Assembly: GCF_020085105.1 (NCBI RefSeq)
Contig: NC_058048.1
Coordinates: 8,056,862-8,120,861, forward strand
Reading direction: 5' to 3'
Length of the DNA: 64,000 nt
From: Siniperca chuatsi
Lineage: Eukaryota > Chordata > Actinopteri > Centrarchiformes > Sinipercidae
Below are positions 24,136 through 38,805 of the stretch, piece by piece. The position numbers and the translations under genes are program-made. Every line of letters starts with the position of its first letter. The first letter of the stretch is position 1. The notes under the pieces were generated by a model. The model was not told the DNA's origin. It worked only from the letters and a program-made list of their open reading frames with translations, and did no database searches.

Positions 24136-24876
24136 GGAGAAAATATGCAAAAAATCAGCTGGCTGATATAGAGCTCCCATTGTACACCACTTTGCCTCAG
24201 ACCCAGGTCCTGATAGGCCTAAATGGTGTGCATTAGGAGACACAATACTGTTAATGCCACTGTTCTGGAAAAGGTATTTAAATTAAGTGCTGAGCATTTC
24301 CGCTTATATACACGCTTTTACCCTGCATGTCCTCATTGTTGGTGTATAGTATGTACAGTACAGTATATATATATATATATAGAAGAAGTATCTGTATGTG
24401 TTTTTTTTAAGTAAATACACCATCTAGATTATTCGCACACCTATGCATGTTTGTGCATAAAGGCTACATCCACATTTAAATGCAATGTGATGTGAATGTT
24501 AGCTATTGTTTGTATCGCCAAAAAACAACCATTTTGAACAAAAAGGTAGTAATACTGGGATGTTAACGCACAAGAAAACAGTAAGTTTATGAAATCCATA
24601 TGTTGTCATGAATAAACACAATGCTGTAATTTGTCAAGATTGGAGATAAGGATGACACCAGTGAAAATCCAACTACTGATCATCACATTTACTTAGATTT
24701 CGTAATTCTCATTCTCATCTCATGACTTTACTTCATTTAATCTCTCTTTGTCTCCTTCCCCACACTGCCTTGCTCACCCATCTCCCTCCACTGTACTGTC
24801 CATCTTCTCTATCCACCTCTCCCTCTCAATCTTTTCCCCCTTCCTCCATTTCACGTTCACCTCTCAGGGAGTCGGC

Positions 24877-26121
<1,245 letters not shown>

Positions 26122-26600
26122 AATCACTGAGCCACAGAACCTCTTCAGCCCCTTACACCTTCTTAGAGCCTGTAAGCGTCTAACCGGTCCAGTACAACTC
26201 ATCATAAAACCTTTTCTGCTTCAGAATGTAGTTACTTTCTACCAAGTGCCCCCTATTTCCTGGTCTTGACACTTGCCCTGAACCCCTTATGTAGATGCTT
26301 GCACTGGTGACCATCGCAGAGGTCACCATGCTTAGTCCTTCCCACTGCAGTTAGGACCAGTACAACTGAATGTTTGCAGTCTTAAGCAGATATAGTAACC
26401 ATAAAAATGACCAATGCATTGCCTTGGAGGTAAAACACCAAGATGACCATATGCCAAAGTCAAGCTGTTTCTTCCTTCTACAAGGTTTAAGAAACAGCAC
26501 TCATAGATAACTGACCAGTTTCATCTGACCAGTTTTCATCTACACCTTCTCACAATTCTACGCCTGCTGTTTCAGCGCCAATATTTTTGTACATTGTCTT

Positions 26601-26606
26601 ATTAAA
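26601..26606 (+). terminator. tagln: Poly(A) signal of tagln
   Basis: ATTAAA lies 480 bp past the tagln stop and is the best signal in this 3' region. Confidence 0.5.
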
Positions 26607-26624
26607 TAATGACTTTGAAATACA

Positions 26625-28657
26625 TCTCTGAATTGACTTTGTGATTCTGGGTAGCCTACCTCAGTTTGATCATTCTGGGTAATGGGAAGATTGGGAAAAG
26701 TATCACCATACACTGGATATTTCCTTTACCACCAAATATTTCAATGGATGGGCTCATTTTTTCAAGTGTGTCTTCAAACAATATCTTTGTGGGCAAAATC
26801 CACAGTCCTGTGTCTGTGCATTTAGGCATCTCTTTCACTGGACTTTCGCTAAAAAAGGGATCTCTTCAGACAGGAATAACTACAGTGACCAATAACTCTT
26901 TTCGATGTACACATGGGCATGTTTCCATAGTTTTAACGCAGACCTGGAAAACCTGACCTGAACCTATCCCATTGGAAAATTTCTGTTCAGTATTTTGTCA
27001 TTTTGGTGATTTCACGTCTGAAAGGTGGCACGTGTGTACATGTTGATGTGTCTTATAGCTAGCAGTTTTGTTGTTTTAAATTAATTTGAGTTATTTTTGG
27101 TTTTTAGCTGTGCTAGCTGCATGGTTTCCAATACTTTGGTTTATTACCAAATACCTGCAAATGTAATGACATTCACATCAACTTCAGCTGTACTTTGTGT
27201 TTAACTTATTAGCGAATGTTAGCATGCTAAGAAGCTAAACATTACCAGCATACCTGCTTAACATCATTATGCTAAAATCACCGTGTTAGCATACTAATTA
27301 GTTAGCATTATGTTAGTTAGCATTATGTTAGTTAGCATGCTGACGATAACATAGCACAAAGCACCCCTGTGCCCAAGTACAGCCTCACAATGCCGTTAGT
27401 GTGGCTGTAGAATCTTAGTTTTGTTAAACTCCTGTGGGTTTGAAAATATATTTTGCCATTTCTACCACCTTGCTATACCACACATACAGAAACCTCTATT
27501 TTCACACAACGATATAACATAATAATAGTATGAGCATCACTGATTCTCAAAGTGTGTAATTTTGTGTGTAACTGTGTTTCAAAAACCATATGAACAATCC
27601 AAATGGATATTCTGCCAACAGTCTTTTATTATCATTCAGATTACCTGTGACTTGCTCAGCAAACCACAGTTTCCAACTTCACACCAAACACTCCTTTCCA
27701 TTAAAAAATTAGAACTCTTTAATGCATTCTTAAAAACACTTTGTATAAATCATTAAACACAGTCGGTATATATCTGTACAGCAGGCACACAATGTGTATA
27801 TATTACACTTCATAAAAAAATACATCTACAAATCCCACACTTGAAAATCCCACTTCAAGTTTTCATCAGTAGTTGGTTGATAACCCACAGATAATAACCC
27901 CAAACTTAAAAATCAAATACATCAAATATCACCTCAGAAAATAAATCTTATTCTTAAAATACATTAGTACCCTCTAGGAACCTCACATTTGAGGACACTT
28001 CTTCAAGGAAGACCTTGCATATTACAAGCCCACCCACTCACTCACAACACACACACAGATGTCACAACACACACACACACTCAAACACAGCTTTTTTTCC
28101 ACATCTGTCTCTTGGTTTAATGACCCCACAGGTGTCCGTAAAGTGTATCCCACCAATCTGTAAGCTCAGTTCCTTTCTGGGTACACATTTACATACAGAC
28201 AAGCCTGTATAGACACTTTCACAACATGCAAACATGCAATTGTACTGGGACATTAAAGCCTGTTAGGTCCCTCTCCAGTACATGCTCTAACCCAAACCTA
28301 TCCTTGATGGGAAATGTAACCCGAGGACTGATAAAATATCCTCACATTGGAGGATTCAGCTAATTTTTTCTTACTTTATGAGGACATTTGTTAGAGCGAC
28401 AGAAGTACAAGAACACACATATTCCTGCATGTACTGTCACGGCACAAACACAGATTTTTATACAAGGCCGCGTGTTTGGGGATTGCAGACAAGAGTCTGC
28501 TCTTCAGTGAAGTTCATCTGCAATCCACACTGTGACCCCCCACCACCACAGATAAGGTTGACTGGAGGATAGGTGGGTGGGGAAGAGAAGTTGAAAGCCT
28601 GAGACGTCCCATGAGCACAGACAGAGAGAAGTTTTAGACCCATCATCTGGCTCAGTG
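26625..28657. other. Region between the convergent tagln and pcsk7 genes
   Basis: It holds a family-1 dispersed repeat (27090-27420). From about 27600 to 28657 lies the likely 3' UTR of pcsk7, with a minus-strand AATAAA near 27626. CA-rich stretches lie near 28045-28085. No coding exon is seen. Confidence 0.5.
27090..27420 (+). repeat. Dispersed fish repeat, family 1, copy 3
   Basis: Matches 860-1115 in the same orientation: ACTTTGGTTTATTACCAAAT, then the TTAGCATGCTAA-rich stretch, then AGTACAGCCTCACAATGCC. A short GTTAGTTAGCATTAT duplication (27297-27335) is private to this copy. Confidence 0.6.
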
Positions 28658-31537
28658 CTATGTTGCCAGCTGCTCTCCATTTAAAAGCAACGCTTTGGCC
28701 TTGGAGTCCAGCACTGCATGCAACTCCACCCCTGAATCCCGCTCTTCTTCCTCCCCATCCTCCACCATTGCCTCCTCCACTCCTCTCCCTCGGAGCCCCC
28801 TCCTGGCTTGGTGACCTCCCTGTCTTCTGCGCAGGCAGAGAAGGCCCCTGAGGTCCAGGTGGGCCAGTGTGACCTCCAGTGTGGAGTAGAGAGACCAGAA
28901 AAGAGCAAAGCAGCCCAGCAACAGCAAGAACTGGATGGTAGGACAAAGGAGAGAGATAGAGGAGGTAAATGACAGCAGCACTAAATCACTGATGGATGTG
29001 TGGATGAGGTGGAAGACAAGAGGCAAGAATCGCTACAAAGAGGGAAAAAGGAGAGAAGTGAAAGTAAAATTGATGACCAAGTCAGACTATGACCTTAGTA
29101 TTTGTATTCCTTCCTGGTTTAGTTGATGGGATAATTTGGGGATTTTCCTTTTTTAACGATTTATATAAATGCCTTTTTTTATGCATGCAGTTAGAAGGAT
29201 GAAATTGTCTTGGATCTATTACTTGATGTCTATGGGAACAATTAGTATCTTTGCTAAAATATTACACATTAATACTTCTTCAAAGAAGCATGGTTTTTGT
29301 AAATTTTACAATTAACCCTGCAACCTCACTTTTAACACAGTACACACAATGTCAGATTTCAGATTCATTTTTGAATTGCCTAGAAATGGAACTATACCTT
29401 TAATGTTGATTTTCTAAAGGGGTGAGCAGTCTGGTTACCAATATATTGAGTTTGCTGTGAAGAAAACAGCCAATCCAAACTATTTAATTCATGGTATTAG
29501 AAAGGTTAAAGAGGGACAGAATGACAGTAAATGTGTATGCCGTTGGTTTTGGGTCGTGTACAGTTTACCTTGAGGCTGTTGGAGGTGAAGGGGCTGACGA
29601 TCTCTGGAGGGATATCCAGGCCTGGAGGGCAGGGCAGAGAGAAGCTGCTGTCCAGATAATTACCACTCATAGCCTCCTCCACCAGCCTGTCAATCAATGC
29701 GCAGCCAATCAAAATGCAGAACATCCTCCTAGCTTTCATGTCAATCAAAGCACTGAGCCAAACATTATCACTGGATTCAGCTTACAAGTATGTGAATAAA
29801 TTAAGTACGAGAAACTAAGATGAATGCTAATTGTTATAGACACTGCTGTATCGTGGAAAAAAATAACTGCAACAAATAATTCAAACGGGAATAAAAATCC
29901 TGAAAAAAATCCATGAAAAGGCCTGCAAGGATTCACCTCTGTCTGTCCTTGACCTCGCTGTAGGTCATAGAGGAACCATACAGGGTCAACGCCCACTGCT
30001 TCAACACTCCCACAGTGGCACACTGGTCAGGCGACGGCTCTTTTACAGGAGCAGAGAGAGAGGGGTTAATGCCATACCACCATACAAGAGACAGAAACGA
30101 GTGTTTCCCACTCCTGAAAAGACATTCATTCCATCCATCCCATTGCTGACACTTCACATTATTTGTCGCTTGTCTCAGTGTGTGAGCAGTGTCTTACTGT
30201 GGTCAGATATCTTCAGGGTGTACTGGCCTTCAGCTCTCTCTCCCCAGCAGCGCACAGTGGAGAAAGTCCAGTCCTGGTAGCCTGCAGGGTCTCTGTGTGC
30301 AAACCACAAAGAGACTACTTAATTAGACTGCAGTCAAAAGTATTATTTTCATCAGAATCAGAAATACTTTTTTGATCCCCGAGGGGAAAGTCTTTTGCTA
30401 CAGCAGCTCACTATCACGTCAGTTCACACAGGAATAGAAGTATTAGGCAAAAAAATATAATACACGATAATACAGGTCAGGTTAAGTATAATGCACAGGA
30501 GTATTAACGCAGGATAGTGCACAATTATTATTATTGTTATGTCAAGTATTGCAGAGATGTAATGATCAATGTCCAGTTTAATGACTTAGGGTCATACAGA
30601 CTAACACTTAGAAGGAGGAGTTAAAGAGTTTGATGGCCACAGGCAGGAATGACTTCCTGTGGCGCTCTGTGGTGCATTTTGGGGGGATGAGTCTTCCGCT
30701 GAAGGTACTCCTTTGTTTGACCAGCACGTCATGGAGTGGGTGGGAGACACTGTTCAAGATGGCATGTAGTTTAGCCAGCATCCTCCTCTCTGACACCACC
30801 GCCAGAGAGTCCAGCTCCTCCCCCACAATGTCACTGGCCTTACGGATCAGTTTGTTGAGCCTGTTAGTGTCCGTTACCCTCAACCTGCTGCGCCAGCATG
30901 CAACAGCATACAGGATAGCACTGGCCACCAGACTCATAAAACATCCTCAGCATTGTCCGGCAGATGTTGAAGGACCTCAGCCTCCTCAGAAAATAGAGGC
31001 GGCTCTGGCCCTTCCTGTAAACATCTTGAATGTTCTTGGCCCAGTCCAGTTTATTGTCCATGTGTACTCCCAGGTACTTGCAATCCTCTACAATATCCAC
31101 ACTGACCCCCTGGATGGAAACCGGGGTCACTGGTGCCTTGGCCCTTCGTAGATCCACAACCAGCTGACCATAGTTTAACATCTGAAGTACTGATATATAT
31201 GATTATTGCTGATTTCCTTTTGTAGCTATAAGAATACCTAATTTATCTCTATTAAATTAAGACACTGATTTCACCTAGCCTTTTAACACATTTTAATCAT
31301 GTTTTACTGTTCCCAAAACACTACCAATGCATGGGTTTGTGTGTGTGTGTGTACCTGTCGATGGCACGGCGTGCCCCAATGATTGATGTCATACCGCTAG
31401 GGCAGACCAACACAATCTCCACGTTGCCACGGCAAGGGTGCGTTATCGTCAAGGTAATGGCCACGTGCTCCAGTGTCTCCATTCCAGACTGTCTCAGGTC
31501 AGCAGCAGAAACTGAAGGAGAGGAGAGAGCAGTCTTA

Positions 31538-31584
<47 letters not shown>

Positions 31585-34519
31585 TGTTTGACCATTTCCT
31601 GGACTGATAAGGGTAGTCATGAGTCTGTTAATGGGAATATTTGACCCTCCATTATAACAAATGAAAATGTAAACATAATCAAGAATATGTGAAAATATAA
31701 TTATTCAATAACTGAATAATTTAACAGGGTTTCTGCAGGGTTCACCAAGTTAAATTTAAGACTTTTAAAGATCTTATTAATACCACATGGAATGAAATTT
31801 AATATCTCTCTACCAATCATACTAGCCGAAGTATGAAAGTACAATGGAAAACCAGAAGCAACGAAATAGCCTAGAATTATTTATTATTATATCACTTTTC
31901 AGTACTTCCCTAAAAACGAATGAGTGGTGTGCATCTTTGCGCACGGTGGGTATACTTGGATTAAGACGTGCCTACCTATCCGTTCAGGCTTATTAGGCTT
32001 ATTATCCGTAGGCTTATTATGGTGAAGACACTGATGCCAAGTTAAAGTTGATTTTAAAGTTTAGTCCTTAATTGTCAGTGTACAGTTGGTGCACTTGGTA
32101 GCCCACTGCATCCGCGTGTAAGAATACAGTATGTGGGTGCGCAAAACATGCCTTGCATAGTTAGGCCTGTGATTTTAAAGAATGTACCGTGATGTAACCC
32201 CATAAAGCGGTTTTAGACCACATTTTAAAATCATTATTACATATTTTAAAAATTTCATAAAAACCTGTAAATGTTTAACATTAGCACTGCACACCCCCTG
32301 CGTTTACAGTATAAATGTTTATTTTTTGTCATATACACAGATTCTGTTTATAGACGTATAACAGACATCTATTAAATGTCTTTTCAATGCCAAATTGCTC
32401 AGTGGGTAACCAGTAGTTTATTAGAAGAAGCAGTTGCACTGCACTTCACCTCAATGTAGTAAATCGTGGCCTCGATATATATATTTTTTTTCTCTATGGC
32501 TACTCCGGGGCTCCGTATAATTGTACGAGCAACGTATTGCAGACTGATGCTGTAATAAGATAAAACCGCATTGATCACGGAATAACAATTGTAAGATTAT
32601 ACCCATAAGCTTAAACATTTTAAAAAACTTTTTACACTTGAAATATGGTAATATAAGATGATATGGTAATATAAGAACTTAATTTGTTACACTCGTTATT
32701 TGTTGTTACACCCCTTCCGAAGTAATACTAATGCGATAGTATTACATTATCGACCACTTTACTAACAAATTTTAAATACCATTTACTGTACATTTAAAGT
32801 GATTAAATTGTATTTTAGTTGCATATTGGGAAAAATGGCGATTAAAACATTCTGTGTAAATTCAATCAGACTCTGGACCTTTCTTTTCCACTTTCTCTCC
32901 TTGAAACTGTTATCAGTCAGTCAGTCTTCCTGACCACCTCCTGCCCTCCCTCTGCAAGTGTCTGGTAATTTCCTGGTATTTCCTGGGCTCTGACTACTAA
33001 TGAGCCGTGGTGCTCTCTGGCCATGTAGGGCTGCACACATCCTCGGGGCAGGGAGGGACGCAAAGAGACGAGGGAGCCAAGAGTGTAAACAGAGGTGTGG
33101 AAGGAAAGACAGTCAGGGGACAGATGTAGAAAAAGAGGGAGGGGAGAGACGGTGAGGAGATGGAGACAAGTGGAGGAGAGGCACTGAGAGGGCGAGCACA
33201 GTGGATGTGAAATTAGTAAAGTGGAAGACAAGTGAGGAGGGGCAAAGGGAAGCAGAAAAGGAAAGAAGGGAGGGATTGACAAAATATAACTGTGGGGATC
33301 GAGGAAATAAAGAACAGAAATAGAGGTAGAGAAGTGAAAAGAAAAGGATTTGGTGGAGATGCATTTGTGCCAACTTAATTCACAGGGAAGCTATAAACAC
33401 ATGATGTGTCCCTCTGTTCAACACTTTTGGGGTCGAGTATCCAAAGTTTTTGTCTGCGTTGACAGGCAAAGGCATACCACACAAACCGACTTTACTATTA
33501 CTCAATGATGACTCTCAGTTAGAATTTAATGAAAGTTGGTGCTGGTGGGTCTCACAGCCACCAAAAAAATTTTTGTCCAAATACCTTGCAAACTTTGCAC
33601 CAAAAAATGGCCGACATATTTTCATGACATTGCGTTACTTGAGCTGTCCACTGCTCGAATAAATAAGGCAAAATCCTCCACTTTGGATATGTGGTCACAT
33701 GTAGCAGTGCAAATAAAGAAATTTGGTCCATGAACAGAGGAACACTTTATATTACACATTACTCAATTTATTATGGTCAAGCAGTTCATGGGAGGGGTGG
33801 GTGGTTAAAAGGGGATGCTGCCATGGGGAGGGAGGACTCGAGCGTGGGGTTGACTGGGTATGCAAAACATTTGAATTTGTGCCTGTCATTTTGTTCTGCA
33901 TTTGAAAATAAAGATTTGTAAAAAAAAAAAAATAATGATAATAATTTTCTTTTTATATTTCTTAAAAAAATAAATAAATAAATGATTGGCTGAGGTGCTC
34001 AAATAAATTCTAAATGTGATCATAAACTCTGAGCCTGCTTTGTTGACAAGAAAGGAGAGATTTAGTGCTCATTGTAGCTGTACATTTTGACTTCTCTAAT
34101 GTGTTTTTCCCCCCTTTTTCTGAACAAATTCCAGCTGAATGTTGAGCACGTCACACAAACACACATGCATGTTTGCCTAAAACAATTTAAACCACTCCCC
34201 CCTGAAATGGATTGACAGTACCATGGGGATGTGACTGGTCATAGTAGGTCAAAGCCAGCCAAACCACAACAACAAACACTGCAGCGTAGTGTGACAGGCA
34301 GACCTGAACTCTGTCAGTGACAGAAAGCCTGTCATGACCAAGACTGATTGAACAGAGGATTAAATGACAAAATGTGTACTATAGTAGTTTGATTTGATTC
34401 AATTTCTTTTAGAAATTAAGCCCAGACACACTTGGTGAGTCTGTTGTGTAACTGTTAGCAACTCTTTGGTTTGTCCTGAAGAAACTCCTGTTGCACGAGA
34501 CCACGCACACACGCACCCC

Positions 34520-34557
<38 letters not shown>

Positions 34558-35645
34558 TCTCTGGCTGTGCTCCTGACTGCGACAAGGCCATAAAAGAGGG
34601 TAGATATAGATGAGGGAGGAGAGGAAAAGAGATGAGGGGGAAGGAAAAGTTTCTGCTAGAATGAGGTCACCATGAGCATATGTGAAAAAGTGCGTGTGAG
34701 GGGAAAAGAGAGACAGATCACATACACAGACAGTCGAGTATGAGAGAATTGGAGGGGGTGGGAAGTGAAAAAGGAACAAGAACAGAAAAGAGTTGTAAAA
34801 TGAAAAAACAGATTGGGAAAAAGGGAAAAAAAGGGGGGAAAAAAAGGAAAAAAAAAATAGAAATGGAGGCTATCCGGAAAAATCTCACCCAGTATTTCAA
34901 TGTGAACGCAGGAACTCACAAACAAGAGAACATTACCTAATATGGAAAGGCAGACTGACTGAGGAGCAGGCAGGGAGGGAGGGAGCCAGCTACGTAGTGC
35001 AGTGTGTAAACTCAACAAGCAACTGTCCAATACAGAGCTGAAAGAGTGAGAGAGGAGCAGACAGCAGACAGAGTTACCATTCCAGGTGCGGACCAGCTCG
35101 TCGAGATAGGTCGGGATGGACGCTTCCTCCTTTATTACTGAGCTCTGATAGGACACAAGGAACGGCACTGACTCCCATACCTGAGAGAGAGAAAACTTTA
35201 TAAAATCGTGTTTGTACTTAAATGGTTCATTAAAAAAAAACTTAATAGATTAATTAAACATGAAAATAGCTAGCCCTTGCTGCCCTACATGTGTGTATGT
35301 ATGCATGTACCTTGGCAGCATTGACGAGTCTCCATGCGTTGAGCAGACCGAAGCCGTGTTGATGGCTGTGATGGAAACCGGCTCCATTCACCCTCCAGTC
35401 TGCAGTGTTGTCACACTGTTAAAACAAATATAGAGATAACACACACAGCCAAGTTTTCCATTTTGGAATACAATGAACATTACAGACAGATGATATCAGT
35501 AGTGCTGACACCTTTTAATTAATTAATTGATTAGCTGATTGACAGAAAATAAACCGACAATAAGTTTGACAATTCATTAATAATTTACTAATTTAATTAA
35601 GCAAAAGTGCCAAGTTCTCAGCTTCTCCAATGTAAGGATTGGCTG

Positions 35646-35679
<34 letters not shown>

Positions 35680-38600
35680 GTAAATTTAAATCTTTCAGAT
35701 TTGGACTGTTTGCTGGCCAAAAAAAGCATGTGAACACATCACCTTGGGCATTTTTCTTACACTATTTTCTTACATTTTATGGACAATTCATCAATTAATC
35801 AGAAAAAATCATCAACATTTTTATCCATGATGAAAATAATTGTTAGTTGACAATGACATCAGATTCATAGGCACTGATTCAATTGTGAGCACCCACAGGG
35901 AAATCGTACTGAGGGATGGTGACCATGTTGGAAGAAAAGCCTGTTGTCCAATAAAGATAAATAGAAGATTGGAAACAATGTCAAAGCAGAGTCTTAACTG
36001 TGAGCTAAACTGTGCCCATTTCTGCATTTAACTTCATTGGTGTCCTGACTGCCCCCTGTAGGCTTTGAGCACTCTGAGGTTTCATACATTGATACAAATC
36101 ATGTCATTTTGCATCACCTTGTGAACTGCTGCCGTCTGACCTAATTGGCTCTAACAAGCACACAATCACTTTTGAACCGATGCCATTGTAACCAGTATAA
36201 CATGCCTTGTCCATTAGACCCTAAGAATTTTAAAATACAAGGTAGAGCTCCCCTAGTGCACTACATCCAGGAATGCCACTGAGAACCCCCGCCTCCACAA
36301 GTGGCTGAGGTAGGCTATATAAGATTTTTTCTGTTTGTCATGTTACACCAGTCTTGTTTGGACAAGATCTAGACGGCCTCTCCAGAATACAATATCAACA
36401 TATGACCAAAATAATAAATTTCAGATGCAGTTTTCAACCAACAGTAACACTTGCACCATCACGAGTGACAACTCTCTGGTATGCCAAATTGTTCATTCTG
36501 ATAAAAATGAAATTTCATCAGACCTACCTTGGTGGCAGTGAAGGTGATGATGTGCTGGACGTCCCTCCAGCTGAGACAGGGACGGACCTGCAGCATGAGG
36601 GCCACCATTCCTGCCGCCAGGGGGGCCGCGGCAGACGTGCCGGTGTGACCATCCGTACAGCCAGTCCCTTTCTGCATGGACCAGTCTGATGTCACCTGCA
36701 GAGACAGACAGATGAGTTAAGTGGAGGAATACGACCATGGAGAACCACACACAAGCAGTGTCACGGGGGTAATAGCTCTGGCAGGAGGCCAAACACAAAC
36801 TGGCACTCACATATATAAGTATACATTAACAGACAAGTGAAGCCAAACCTTTTAGGGGGTATATCCAGTACAAACTCTTGAGCATGAAGGTTCTGTAACT
36901 AAATTTGCAGCAAAGAACACTATACTCAAGCGGCAGCGTCATGGAGCCATCCAGATAAAACGGCATATTTACTGCTGGTGGCCAGAGTTCAACACTGTTT
37001 GTGTACAGTTAATGTAATACATGAGGACTGTGTGACAAGGGTTTAAAGCCCTAGGGGAGGTTCAGCTTTTAAAGAGATGAAAGGAAGTAAAGAGAACCAA
37101 CCAATTAAAATGAAGAATAGGAAAGTAAAAATGTATATACACACAGAATGGAAATGTAGAGGAGTCTGAAATAACAACAGATAGTGGTTGACCAAAACGG
37201 AGGTAGGAGAGGAAGGATTTATAGAGAAGATTAACTTCAGCTCAACTAAAAAAAAAAAGACCAATATGATATGGTTTTACAGCTTTGTCTCTCATCACTA
37301 TGTGTGTGAGATCTAGTGGATAGTCAAATCCACCCATATGCAAGACGAACAATTGCAAACATCTCATATGTTTTCCATGTACACCACCCGCTAGTACACA
37401 CATTAGTGACAGCCTGTCTGACAGAAGGACCACAGCGATGTGGGCTGAGGAATTCCCAGCCCTCTGTGTTTACATGCAGACGACATGTGGGCCTTTTCCA
37501 ACAGCTGTTCAAGCCATGTAGAAGGTTTTGAGCTACTATGCAGTGTTGTGCATCTACAGGGTTTCCCAGCAGGGCTAGTCATGTTCAGCCAGAGCAGCTG
37601 TCTATGTGGTGAGAGTATACAAGCTTCATCAGGAGACAAGTTCTGTACCTCAATTTACTACACATTTGTGTCCATTAGTAAATGTCACCTTATATTCAAT
37701 AAGAAACACTGAATCTCTTTGCGTAAATGGCTGAATCTAGAATCCTGTGTCATATTTTGGTTAGCCACAGCTATTTCTTAGGGCTTACATAATCAAGAAT
37801 CATTGATGAATCAGTCTCTAGAATAACCTTATATAATCTCATCAATCAGCAGAAACGTTTGACAGGAACATTTGAAAAATAAGATGCACAAGATGCCATC
37901 AAATTTCCAAAACTCTCGTTGAATTTTCTATAACTAATCATGGAATTTTTGTGACTTTTCCAGGCTTTACAGACTCAGAACACTGTGATAAATTGCATTT
38001 GTGAAGGCAGCTGTTCTTGGTGCACTCTAAATGGGTTCTTCAGAATAATATACTAAGTGTGTGGTAAGCACTTGGCCTGTGAGTACACTGTGGTTGGTGG
38101 TGGATCAGTCTTCTCCAGAGACCGCCAATCCTGGCTAAGTTCTTCTCCCCCAGGCGATGACATCCCTGGTCCAAAATGTGTTGCCATGGTGACACCCGCA
38201 AACAGCGGCAAATAGAGGTCAGTGGCTTCAATGGGCCCTTACTCCTGTCATCATCCGTCATCGTTTCAGATGAAAATAGTCTCTGCTCCTCCTGATGTGC
38301 AGCCGCTCTTTCACGAGCTTTCAAACGTGACAATCACTAAATTTAAAGTTTTTAGACCATTTGAGGTTCCATTCAGTGACATTTAGATATATTGTTCTAC
38401 ATGTCACATTGTGGAATATGGTATCTGCACGCTTCAAGAGAAGGTCCAACCAAAAAGAGAATTTACATGTTTTTTCTGTTATGTTGTACAACTCAGTTTT
38501 CAATCAATCTGAGCAAGTCTCTCGTTAAGCTGAACAGACAGTGTCTTCCATGGTACCAGATCTTGCATAAATGCTTCCCTTATACAGATCACTTAGAAAA

Positions 38601-38765
38601 TCACTTTCTTGACAGACTTTCTTGGTTCCCTAATTCACTGTGCTTGGACCAACTGCAGAATACGATTACATCATCTATTCATGTCTTTTTCGAGCTCGTC
38701 ATTGACTTCCTGCTTTCCTGTTGTTCCTTATGCCACTATTCATCCATTCTGTAGCGTAGTCATCT

Positions 38766-38805
<40 letters not shown>

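Noticed and set aside
30630-31151. A 173-aa + strand frame
   Set aside because: It is antisense to the LINE reverse-transcriptase remnant in pcsk7 intron 12.
33690-33932. Possible processed pseudogene ending in AATAAA plus poly(A)
   Set aside because: No coding similarity could be recognised upstream; it may equally be a LINE tail, so it was not called as a pseudogene.
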